From Candidatus Falkowbacteria bacterium RIFOXYD12_FULL_34_57 (lineage in GTDB: Bacteria > Patescibacteriota > Patescibacteriia > Patescibacteriales > UBA12075), in contig MFGN01000003.1 of assembly GCA_001780285.1 (NCBI GenBank), positions 1 through 58,380 of the forward strand: 58,380 nucleotides of DNA. Direction: 5' to 3'. Shown here piece by piece: positions 49,521 to 57,068 of this stretch (positions within the stretch are counted from its first letter, which is position 1; each line of letters starts with the position of its first letter). The notes under the pieces were generated by a model. That model did no database searches, was not told the origin of the DNA, and saw nothing but the letters and a program-made list of their open reading frames with translations. Made by a program: the position numbers and the translations under genes.

Positions 49521-50990
49521 TTATTTTACCCAAAATTCTTCTTTCATTTTCTGGTCGTCCTCAGCCCTTTCTCTGGCAATTATTTCCTTTGCTTTTTGGC
49601 GTAAATCATCAGCGTTCAAATCATTCAATTCTCTACTCCTGTTTTCCAAATATTCTTTAGTGTTTAACTTAGGGTCTTCAATTACTTCAGATAACAACAC
49701 ATCCAGAATAGTGCCGATTTTTGGACTCGGTACAATATTTAATAATTTCATTAAGTCTTCGCCGTTAATTTTCAGCATTTTTACGGAAATAGGGTCGCTT
49801 TGTACTTTTTTCATCATATATTCCAAGTGGCGAAGCTTGTATGGCTTGCCTTTGGGCGTACCGGAGCCAAGCCTGTCGGCAATGCGTATATCTATTAAGT
49901 CCTTTAAATTCCCCTCCCCTACTTTTACCACCAAACGGCGCACAGAGCTTGCTGTGACCTCATCAGCATCATAATAAAACATGTGATTGCGCACTAAATT
50001 GGTTACTTTTTCCATATCCTCTTTGGAAAACTTTAACCTGGTCATTATTTTTCTAGTCATTCTTTCGCCAATGTATTCATGGTTATAAAAAGTGGTCTGA
50101 CCTTTGATTATTTTACGCGCCTTTACTTTCCCAATATCATGAAGCAGCGAAGCTAATTTTACGCGCCAATCTTTACTGGGGCAATTTTTTAATGATAAAA
50201 TATTGTGTTTAAAAACAGAATAAATATGATGATGATTCTGAGGAACACCTCTCCCCTGCTCTAATTCAGGGATAATATATTGTAATAATTTTAGTTCATG
50301 AAGCTTCATAATACCTTCATAAGCACGGTCTGTTTTTAGTATTTTTACCAATTCATCATGAATGCGTTCATTGGCGATAAAGCGGATACTACCCGCCATT
50401 TTCAGGATTCCCCGCTCGGTTTTTGGTTCAATGGAAAATCCCAGCTGACAGGAAAAACGAACTGCGCGCATCATTCGCAGAGCGTCCTCCCTGAATCTGT
50501 CAATCGGCTCCCCAACTGCTCGAATAATTTTTAATTTTATATCCTTCTGTCCGCCAAACAAATCAATAATATCCCAATCTTTGATTTTTGGCTCAATAAC
50601 CTTAGTCATCGCCATCGCATTGATAGTAAAATCTCTTCGCTCCAGATCCTTATCAAGCTCTGTTTCAAACTGAATATCATCCGGATGCCGGCGGTCGCTA
50701 TAAGCGCCCTCCGACCTGTAAGTGGTTGCTTCTATTACATGTTCTGTTTCATTTTTCTTATTTTTAATTTTTATTAATACAGTACCAAATTCATTTTCAT
50801 ATTTGCTGTCCGAAAAAATTTTAAGCATTTTTTCGGGTCTAGCGTTTGTAGTCATATCCCAGTCCCCCGGCTCCTTTCCCATTAACAAATCACGCACGCA
50901 TCCGCCCACAAGGTAAGCCTCAAAACTATTTTGCTTAAAAGTTTTTATTATCTTTTCAATAAAATTCGGTATTTTCATAGCATTTAACAT
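49521..50990 (-). CDS. cca: CCA-adding tRNA nucleotidyltransferase with HD domain
   Basis: About 489 aa. The class II nucleotidyltransferase head has 'YLVGGCVRDLLMG' and the catalytic 'GDWDMTT' (DxD). 'RRDFTINAMAM' follows, and 'RFREDALRMMRAVRFSCQLGF' is the neck. An HD phosphohydrolase domain (LLHDIGK, later RNHMFYYD) follows. It adds or repairs the 3' CCA, needed because the tRNA-Thr gene here does not encode it. A poly(A) polymerase role is the alternative. Starts at 50990 or 50978 (MKIPNF) are both possible; a TTG at 50999 is less likely. The leader holds a small terminator-like hairpin. Confidence 0.92.
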   Translation of the reverse strand: MLNAMKIPNFIEKIIKTFKQNSFEAYLVGGCVRDLLMGKEPGDWDMTTNARPEKMLKIFSDSKYENEFGTVLIKIKNKKNETEHVIEATTYRSEGAYSDRRHPDDIQFETELDKDLERRDFTINAMAMTKVIEPKIKDWDIIDLFGGQKDIKLKIIRAVGEPIDRFREDALRMMRAVRFSCQLGFSIEPKTERGILKMAGSIRFIANERIHDELVKILKTDRAYEGIMKLHELKLLQYIIPELEQGRGVPQNHHHIYSVFKHNILSLKNCPSKDWRVKLASLLHDIGKVKARKIIKGQTTFYNHEYIGERMTRKIMTRLKFSKEDMEKVTNLVRNHMFYYDADEVTASSVRRLVVKVGEGNLKDLIDIRIADRLGSGTPKGKPYKLRHLEYMMKKVQSDPISVKMLKINGEDLMKLLNIVPSPKIGTILDVLLSEVIEDPKLNTKEYLENRSRELNDLNADDLRQKAKEIIARERAEDDQKMKEEFWVK

Positions 50991-50994
50991 AAAA

Positions 50995-51017
50995 ACCAAT
51001 TATTAATTGGCTTTTTG
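50995..51017 (-). promoter_or_regulatory. Terminator-like hairpin in the cca leader
   Basis: On the minus strand GCCAATT-AAT-AATTGGTTTTT: a 6-bp stem and T5 that runs into the start codon region. It lies between the promoter at 51025-51053 and the cca start, so it could attenuate cca. The stem is weak. Confidence 0.4.
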
Positions 51018-51024
51018 TATCTTA

Positions 51025-51053
51025 ACTATATAATAAAATGTTACTTTTGTCAA
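51025..51053 (-). promoter_or_regulatory. Promoter of cca
   Basis: On the minus strand TTGACA (51053-51048), 17 bases, TATAGT (51030-51025). Confidence 0.75.
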
Positions 51054-51079
51054 AAAAAATTTTAAGAAGTTAATATTTG

Positions 51080-51088
51080 TGTTATAAT
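51080..51088 (+). promoter_or_regulatory. Extended -10 promoter of the second greA-like gene
   Basis: TGT-TATAAT with no clear -35; the ATG follows only nine bases after the -10, so the mRNA would be nearly leaderless. Confidence 0.6.
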
Positions 51089-51096
51089 CTAATCAT

Positions 51097-51594
51097 ATGC
51101 AAACACCAAAAAGAAAATTGGGAAAATATTCCCATTTAAAGCCAGATCCACTTCTTACGGCAGGAAAAATCATAGAGCTTCAAAATAAGCTAAAAAAAAT
51201 GAAAAAAGCGCAGCCGGGGTTAATTTTAGAAGTAAAAAGATTAGCTCTGGATGGAGATTTCTCTGAAAATGCAGCTTATCAAATAGCCAAAGGGCGCCTT
51301 CGGGGATTGAATCAAGGAATGCTGGATATTGAGAATCATTTAAAATCAGCTATTGTTATCGCGCCGCAAAAAAATAATACAAAAGTTCAGATTGGTAGTA
51401 CGGTTGAAGTGGAAACAGGAAAAAAACAAAAAACATTTACCATTCTAGGATCCTCTGAAACAAATCCACTTAAGGGAATTATATCTTATAACTCACCAAT
51501 TGGGTCAGCTCTTCTCAATAAAATGGCCGGTGACATAGTAAGAATAGAACTTAAAGAAAGACAAATTGAATATAAAATAATAAAAATATACTAA
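51097..51594 (+). CDS. GreA/GreB-family elongation factor paralogue
   Basis: 165 aa. A basic N-terminal extension of about 25 residues precedes the coiled coil with GDFSENAAY, the tip motif with its acidic residues kept. A GreA C-terminal domain follows with 'SSETNPLKGIISYNSPIGSALL'. It is more divergent than the gene at 39.8 kb. It could be a second cleavage factor or a Gfh-like regulator; the retained Asp and Glu favour cleavage activity. The mRNA is almost leaderless. A strong terminator follows. Confidence 0.88.
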   Translation: MQTPKRKLGKYSHLKPDPLLTAGKIIELQNKLKKMKKAQPGLILEVKRLALDGDFSENAAYQIAKGRLRGLNQGMLDIENHLKSAIVIAPQKNNTKVQIGSTVEVETGKKQKTFTILGSSETNPLKGIISYNSPIGSALLNKMAGDIVRIELKERQIEYKIIKIY

Positions 51595-51605
51595 ATTCAA
51601 AAATA

Positions 51606-51641
51606 AAAACCGCTTCAAAAATTTATAATGAAGCGGTTTTT
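51606..51641. terminator. Bidirectional intrinsic terminator
   Basis: AAAACCGCTTC (51606-51616) and GAAGCGGTTTT (51630-51640), an 11-bp stem with T-rich sequence on both strands. It serves the greA-like gene and the convergent gene at 51690. Confidence 0.88.
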
Positions 51642-51689
51642 CAATCCGCGAAGAATTGGTCCTTAGAGAAAGGATCTTCTTGGTTCATG

Positions 51690-51968
51690 TTAGTATTGTT
51701 TGGCTATGTTTCCGTTAGCCTCGCTTGCTTCTTCATGTTTTTGAAAAAGATAAACGCTTATAATAGTTCCCGAAGCGCAACCAATAGCATAAATAACGGC
51801 AATGCGCCAATTATCTATATCAGTAACTATTCGCTGTAAAACATAGTACCAAATAAGTACATTAACCATAGTAACACCGCCAGAAGCCAAGACCTGAGTC
51901 TTTGTTACAAGCTTTGTCCAGGCAGTTACTATTACCATTTCTATTATGCCGATAAAAAATAGTGCCAT
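51690..51968 (-). CDS. Small membrane protein, DUF5698/UPF0316-like
   Basis: 92 aa with three hydrophobic segments. The end of the membrane part, 'DIDNWRIAVIYAIGCASGTIISVYL', resembles the 'DNLDNPLNLIAYAIGFAVGI' region of UPF0316 proteins, of which only the membrane half is present here (the DUF2179 domain is missing). The function is unknown. It has a promoter at 52084-52112 and an unusually long leader of about 110 bases containing two GGGCGT repeats on its strand. Confidence 0.6.
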   Translation of the reverse strand: MALFFIGIIEMVIVTAWTKLVTKTQVLASGGVTMVNVLIWYYVLQRIVTDIDNWRIAVIYAIGCASGTIISVYLFQKHEEASEANGNIAKQY

Positions 51969-52083
51969 ATGGTTAAAACATCTTATTAAATAATTTTTAT
52001 TAAAGTTCGACCTTTTTTAATACCTCAAAATAAAAAACGCCCCTAATCAATAAAGATAGATACGCCCTGAGTGAGATATATAT

Positions 52084-52112
52084 ATAATATAATATTCATG
52101 AAAAATCGTCAA
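52084..52112 (-). promoter_or_regulatory. Promoter of the DUF5698-like gene
   Basis: On the minus strand TTGACG (52112-52107), 17 bases, TATTAT (52089-52084). Confidence 0.6.
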
Positions 52113-52164
52113 CTTAAAAAGTCAAAAAACAAAAAAATATCACTAATATTAAATAAAAAATAAA

Positions 52165-52188
52165 AGGTGTTTACTTTAGTAAACACCT
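52165..52188 (-). terminator. Intrinsic terminator of the LemA-like operon
   Basis: AGGTGTTTACT (52165-52175) and AGTAAACACCT (52178-52188) form a perfect 11-bp stem with a minimal loop. On the minus strand TTTATTTTTTATTT follows. Confidence 0.88.
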
Positions 52189-52201
52189 GTATTATTTTTA
52201 A

Positions 52202-52852
52202 TTATTTTACCTCAAGTGGTCCCATTTCCCCGCTTTTAAAGGCATCTTTGGTCTTTCCCGAGATAACGATTTTATACATTTGTTCGCGAGCTTCTTTTCC
52301 GCGATAAACAGTATCGCCAATCCGTGCCTCAAGGCGGTCAGTTGGAACACCCAAAACTTTTTCAATAATCAGGCTTTGAACAATTCCATCCTGGCGCCAG
52401 GCATCATATGCCTGAAGTTGGGATAAAAGCTTGGTTTGAAAATTTTTAAACTCTGCGCGTTTTGCTTTTACATAATCTATAATTTTATCATAGACATCAA
52501 GTCCGGCTAAATCAGGGTAAGCTTCTTTAACAGCTGCAAAAAATGCGCCGTTCGCAGAAAATCCGTCTTCACCATAACGACCCGTAACTGCATCTTTTAG
52601 AATCTGATCCATTTTTTCGCTTTTCAAATTAGCAACTCCGACTTGTTCATAAAAACCGTTTACAAATTCGGAAAGCATATTCTGATTATCCAAATATTGT
52701 ACGGGCAAACTTGTTTCGAATTGGATTGATGTACTTCTCAGGCTATTGATTTTGGCATAGATGCCGACACCCAAAAGCAACATTCCTCCAAAAATTACGC
52801 CAAGGACGATTAAAACAACTTTTGCGCTTCCGTTTTCATTGTTAAAATTCAT
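52202..52852 (-). CDS. LemA-like membrane-anchored helical protein
   Basis: 216 aa. One N-terminal membrane helix (about 10-30) is followed by a helical bundle. 'KINSLRSTSIQFETSLPVQ' and the Asn-Met-Leu-rich continuation resemble the LemA pattern in which the membrane helix leads into 'N.L......W..V..QL.RR.DLIPNLV'; the similarity is weak. AGGAG is eight bases before the ATG. It is the second gene of a pair with the Cys-rich protein 71 bases upstream; LemA genes often pair with TPM-domain genes. Function unknown. Confidence 0.5.
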   Translation of the reverse strand: MNFNNENGSAKVVLIVLGVIFGGMLLLGVGIYAKINSLRSTSIQFETSLPVQYLDNQNMLSEFVNGFYEQVGVANLKSEKMDQILKDAVTGRYGEDGFSANGAFFAAVKEAYPDLAGLDVYDKIIDYVKAKRAEFKNFQTKLLSQLQAYDAWRQDGIVQSLIIEKVLGVPTDRLEARIGDTVYRGKEAREQMYKIVISGKTKDAFKSGEMGPLEVK

Positions 52853-52923
52853 GCTTTTTTCTCCTGTTTTTTTGCTCTGCGTTATTGTTTATAAATTTAC
52901 GGCCGCGTATTTGCAAGCCGAGA

Positions 52924-54294
52924 CTACCTTCTGTCTCCAATAATAACGGCCGCTATCCAGCCCATACTGCAAAAAAGAAATGTACCAATATATATAAATA
53001 TTCTCTGCCCAGATGTTGGCTGAATTTGCTGCACAAGATAAAAAAAACCTCGTCCATTATCATCTTTATCTTTGGCCGACATGCTTACTCTCTTAAACTT
53101 GGTTGAGGGATCGATTAGTCCAAAAACTATTTTTTCAATTACCCCATCGCTATGAATACTTTCCACCTTTCCATTTTTAAGTTTTCCAATTGTTTTACCA
53201 ATCAATGTTTCCGAGTTGAGATTAATTCCCCGCAGGCCATTATCCAGGGCAACCAGCATGGATTCATTTCCAAGCGGCATGCCGGTAAAAGATCTGGCCC
53301 AGATAATTTTTTCTCCGTCGGTTGTACATATGATTACAACCGCATTTTTACTAAGAACATCTTTACCATGCCTTTTTTTATCCTGCCAATAAGCTTTAAG
53401 CGCTAATGCGTATCTATCAGGATCAGAAGAAATGTATTCATTTTTTACAATTACCAAATGCATATCTCCTTGCAGATTTGTGCCAAAAGCAGCATCAAAA
53501 TAAGACATAGCATCAAACCATTCTTTTTGATTATCAGGATTAAACCCCACAAAGTAAACCTTGTTTGCGTAATAAAAGTTATAAATATTTTTTTGGAATA
53601 TAGGAAATAATCCTTTTTTTTCATAGTCATCTATATCAGCCGAAAAACTTTTCAAAAGCGATTGTTCGCTGGCATAGATATAATTATCATACTCCATTCT
53701 TTTTGTAACCGGTCCGGGGTTTCCAGAATCAATGCGTTTTTTAGCTTCTTGCCAGAACACAGGATCGCCAACACCCGCTCTTTCAATTATGTAATCCGGA
53801 ATCCGTTCACCGCTTCGCCACCTGTGAGATTGCGGATTATCCGGAAACCTGTTGCTGTCAATCGTATAAGTACCGATTGTGGTTTTTATATAGTAACTAT
53901 TTTCCTGGGTTACATAAGGACAATCATGATATTCTGTTCTGTAGCATGTACTACAATTTCCCTTGTCGTCACAATTACATGGATATGAAACTAAATAAGG
54001 GTCGCAATCATATTCCCATCGACATGGTCCATCGCGATAACAATCAATAATTTCTTTTTGAGTTTTAAGTTCCCAACCGCCCCAATATTCATTAAAGGTA
54101 ATTAAGTTTTTTTTAGCTATTTCCCAACCGACATAAACTGACCCGGGTGCAGCCAAAAAAGCAATAACAACCATTACGATTCCGTACTCTTTCCAGGTAA
54201 TCTCTTTTTGAGTATTCTTTTTATCAAGAATAAATTTTGCAACCAAACCTGTAAAGGCGGCAATCAATACTGAAATAAAAATAGTAATATGCAT
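52924..54294 (-). CDS. Membrane protein with Cys-rich segment (possible TPM-like domain)
   Basis: 456 aa. Two N-terminal membrane helices (about 1-20 and 38-57) are followed by a Cys-rich stretch of about 45 residues (about 84-125) with at least nine Cys, including 'YPCNCDDKGNCSTCYR'. A long mixed region contains 'AVVIICTTDGEKIIWARSF', which loosely recalls TPM domains. One C-terminal membrane helix (about 432-450) ends before 'GDRR'. Both ends are in the membrane, so the Cys cluster is probably outside, forming disulfides or a metal site (inference). GGGGAG is six bases before the ATG. It is co-transcribed with the LemA-like gene. Confidence 0.6.
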   Translation of the reverse strand: MHITIFISVLIAAFTGLVAKFILDKKNTQKEITWKEYGIVMVVIAFLAAPGSVYVGWEIAKKNLITFNEYWGGWELKTQKEIIDCYRDGPCRWEYDCDPYLVSYPCNCDDKGNCSTCYRTEYHDCPYVTQENSYYIKTTIGTYTIDSNRFPDNPQSHRWRSGERIPDYIIERAGVGDPVFWQEAKKRIDSGNPGPVTKRMEYDNYIYASEQSLLKSFSADIDDYEKKGLFPIFQKNIYNFYYANKVYFVGFNPDNQKEWFDAMSYFDAAFGTNLQGDMHLVIVKNEYISSDPDRYALALKAYWQDKKRHGKDVLSKNAVVIICTTDGEKIIWARSFTGMPLGNESMLVALDNGLRGINLNSETLIGKTIGKLKNGKVESIHSDGVIEKIVFGLIDPSTKFKRVSMSAKDKDDNGRGFFYLVQQIQPTSGQRIFIYIGTFLFCSMGWIAAVIIGDRR

Positions 54295-54362
54295 CCCTGT
54301 CTCCCCTTCTTAAATGTTCTTATTTTATTCTCTAAATTTACAAAGAACTAATAAAACATTAT

Positions 54363-54391
54363 ACTTTATCATACTTTAACTATTTTGTCAA
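54363..54391 (-). promoter_or_regulatory. Promoter of the Cys-rich/LemA-like operon
   Basis: On the minus strand TTGACA (54391-54386), 17 bases, TGA-TAAAGT (54368-54363, extended -10). A TATAAT four bases further on is an alternative. Confidence 0.55.
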
Positions 54392-54432
54392 ATATTTAGG
54401 GGGGTATTTTATTTGATTTAAATAAAACAAAA

Positions 54433-54450
54433 AACCTGTAAAAAACAGGA
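54433..54450 (-). terminator. Intrinsic terminator of the ATP-grasp gene
   Basis: CCTGT (54435-54439) and ACAGG (54445-54449) form a short stem; on the minus strand TTTTTTGTTTTATTT follows. It lies about 85 bases after the stop codon at 54536; the bases between hold no gene. Confidence 0.6.
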
Positions 54451-54535
54451 TTTTTAAAAAATAATCTATATTAATTATTAATAAATTTACACCCTGAGAC
54501 TAGATTTATTTTTTCTATGCTCTGATTTTATAAAT

Positions 54536-57007
54536 TTAACTAGCCCTGGTTTGTAAATGATGATAGGGTGGATTTTTTTTGTATCTTTCAATTGCCAATC
54601 TGATTATTTCTTCTAATAAATTAGCATAATTCATTCCGGAAAACTTAGCGGCTTGTGGTCCAAAATTTTGAGCACCAAGCCGCGGATTAGTATTTAGTTC
54701 GAGGATATAGGGATTATTATTTTTGTCTATTTTTATCTCTACCGCCCCGTAATCATGACAATCCAAAATATTGTAGGTATCTATTGCAATTTCTGTAATT
54801 AAACTCATTAATTTACTGCTCATTTTAACTGGTGGAATTTGGGTAATTATTTTTTCTTGATATATTTTATCGCGTCCAAGCTTGGATTTCATTGTTTTTA
54901 TATGCCAATAATTTTCCGGGAGGTTGGAAAATATAGTTCTGCTTAGTGGCAAGACCTTAAAATTTTTTTCATCGTTACCCATAATAAAGGCGTCATATTC
55001 GTCACCATCGACATATTCTTCAATTAAAACAGGGCTGCCCAAATCTTTTATTATATATTTTATTCGTTTATCCAACTCTTTACGATTTTTAACAATTGAA
55101 TCATTAGTAATACCGACCGAATTATCAGTGTTGGCTGGTTTTACAATCATAGGAAACTTTAAACTTGAATCAACTTCGTCATCAAGACTATACACATAAT
55201 CCCAGGCCGGTGTTGGTATATTGTGAAAACTAAGCAATTTTTTAAATTTAATTTTATCCTGGCAGAGAGCTAGGGTAATTGGATTTGAACCGGTGTAGGG
55301 AATTTGTAAAATATCAAAAGCACTAGCGGCGTGAGGCTTTAGAAGGCTGGAATCATTGATTCGCTCACAAATGTTAAACACTAAATCAACTCTGCTTTTA
55401 TTTAAATCATTTATAGCTTTTTGTGGAAAATTAAAATCAAACAAAGAGACCTTATATCCAACTTCTGTTAAAATTTTCGCAATATTTTTTCCAATTTCTA
55501 TTTGTTCATTGGTGTTATTGCTACTATTATCCAGCGAGTAATCATTGCCAACGATCCCAATATGAAGTTTTCGTTGTTGTGCCAAGGGGATTGATCTTAT
55601 TTTTTCTATTCTTTCTTTGCCGATAAATTTTTTATTAACCGAAAAAACGGCATTTTTATTTTTTTCCTGCCTGATTGTCTTGCCCATAGACGATGATTCA
55701 TCAAATTTAACCACGCTATAATTTATTTTCTTCAATACCCGCTTTAGTTTATCGCTAGCATCAACCGGATTGGGACCACTAACAGACAACCAACCCATAT
55801 ACTCATAACCAAATGGCGGTGCCAGTACACTGTCTCCAACTTTTTTGTAAATCACTAAATTCTCTAAATATTTATTATTTTTAATTTCATTGTCGATTTC
55901 AATTTTGGAAACCACGCCCGAATATGGTGCGTGCATCGTTTCTCCGGCAAAATATTTTCTGGGGTATTTGTTTTTATCTACTTTTTTTAAATGAACCCTG
56001 GTTGCAATTTTCATAGCCCCCTCAATTAAATCCACACCCCAGGCCTCTTTTGCAAAATAATAAGCCTCATCCCCACCCATACGCAAATTGATTTCCAGGG
56101 GCATTGGTCCTCTTTTTGTCGACTTGGCCTCAAACTGAAGACAGCCGTTCTGTATATTTAAAACTTCTAAAATTTCATCGGCCATGTCAATCAAGTCCTT
56201 TTTTTGTGAATCTAGCAATGCGGAGGGTTCAGTCATGCCGGTTTCAATAAAAAATGGTTCATCGGTTTGATGGTTATCAGTAATATTATAAAATTTTATT
56301 CGGCCATTTTGAACTAAAATGTTGATATCAACCTCATCTCCATCAATATATTCTTCAGCCAACAAGGTTGAAATTGAACCAAGAGAACTATCTATTTTTT
56401 TAGAAATATTCTTTCTGATATAGTCATAAGTATCTTGTAGGGCGACATGGTTATTAACTTTTATTACAAAAGCGCTGGCTGCTCCATAAATCGGCTTTAA
56501 AACAATGGGGAATTCCAACTTTTCCCGAACATGAATCAAATCAGCTCGGTTGTTTATTTTAAAATATTTTGGCGTAGGAAGATTATTTTTTGCACAAAAT
56601 TCACGAAATCTATATTTGTTTCTAGCCAAATCAGCCACCTTGAAAGGTATACCAGCCAACTTCAATCGTTCGGTTACTTTAGCTGTAAGCAATACCGTAT
56701 CCTCGTGAAAAGTTACCGCCCCATCAATTTTTATTTCAGGATGATTAGAAATAAATTCTTCAATTACTCTAATAGTCTTATCATGTTCAAATAATTCTGA
56801 GAGAATCCAATGCTTAATACATTTTTGTCTTATATTTATTTCTTTACTTACCGCAATTACATTAATCCCCATTTCTCCGATTCGCTTTAAAATAAATTTA
56901 AAATCTTCGGTTCCCGTGCTGCTGGATGAACCGGTATTTAAAAATAAAATTGTTTTGTCTCGCAATGAATTTTCTATTGAATTATTAAAAATATTCTTTT
57001 TATTCAT
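54536..57007 (-). CDS. Fused double ATP-grasp ligase
   Basis: 823 aa. The N-terminal half (about 12-420) is an ATP-grasp ligase of the carbamoyl-phosphate/L-amino-acid ligase type. It shows 'FPIVLKPIYGAASAFVIKV', 'AEEYIDGDEVDINIL' and 'LEINLRMGGDEA', the last typical of L-amino-acid and carnosine-type ligases. The C-terminal half (about 490-815) is D-Ala-D-Ala-ligase-like with 'IPYTGSNPITLALCQDK', 'MIVKPANTDNSVGI' and 'LELNTNPRLG'. Both catalytic cores look intact. The product may form two successive amide bonds, for example a short peptide or a peptidoglycan side-chain unit (inference). It follows an L,D-transpeptidase gene by 61 bases on the same strand. The true ddl is elsewhere (44 kb), so this is not the housekeeping enzyme. 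Confidence 0.85.
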   Translation of the reverse strand: MNKKNIFNNSIENSLRDKTILFLNTGSSSSTGTEDFKFILKRIGEMGINVIAVSKEINIRQKCIKHWILSELFEHDKTIRVIEEFISNHPEIKIDGAVTFHEDTVLLTAKVTERLKLAGIPFKVADLARNKYRFREFCAKNNLPTPKYFKINNRADLIHVREKLEFPIVLKPIYGAASAFVIKVNNHVALQDTYDYIRKNISKKIDSSLGSISTLLAEEYIDGDEVDINILVQNGRIKFYNITDNHQTDEPFFIETGMTEPSALLDSQKKDLIDMADEILEVLNIQNGCLQFEAKSTKRGPMPLEINLRMGGDEAYYFAKEAWGVDLIEGAMKIATRVHLKKVDKNKYPRKYFAGETMHAPYSGVVSKIEIDNEIKNNKYLENLVIYKKVGDSVLAPPFGYEYMGWLSVSGPNPVDASDKLKRVLKKINYSVVKFDESSSMGKTIRQEKNKNAVFSVNKKFIGKERIEKIRSIPLAQQRKLHIGIVGNDYSLDNSSNNTNEQIEIGKNIAKILTEVGYKVSLFDFNFPQKAINDLNKSRVDLVFNICERINDSSLLKPHAASAFDILQIPYTGSNPITLALCQDKIKFKKLLSFHNIPTPAWDYVYSLDDEVDSSLKFPMIVKPANTDNSVGITNDSIVKNRKELDKRIKYIIKDLGSPVLIEEYVDGDEYDAFIMGNDEKNFKVLPLSRTIFSNLPENYWHIKTMKSKLGRDKIYQEKIITQIPPVKMSSKLMSLITEIAIDTYNILDCHDYGAVEIKIDKNNNPYILELNTNPRLGAQNFGPQAAKFSGMNYANLLEEIIRLAIERYKKNPPYHHLQTRAS

Positions 57008-57068
57008 ATTAGATATTTTTTTTATAAATTACATGAATTTTCTCATCTTTAAATAATTTTTATGAACT

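Noticed and set aside
51969-52083. Riboswitch in the long leader of the DUF5698-like gene
   Set aside because: Two GGGCGT repeats are present on the minus strand but they are direct repeats that do not pair, and I could not match a known riboswitch core.
54536-57007. Housekeeping D-Ala-D-Ala ligase or cyanophycin synthetase
   Set aside because: A separate normal ddl is present at 44 kb. The fusion lacks a Mur-ligase-type domain, which cyanophycin synthetase has.
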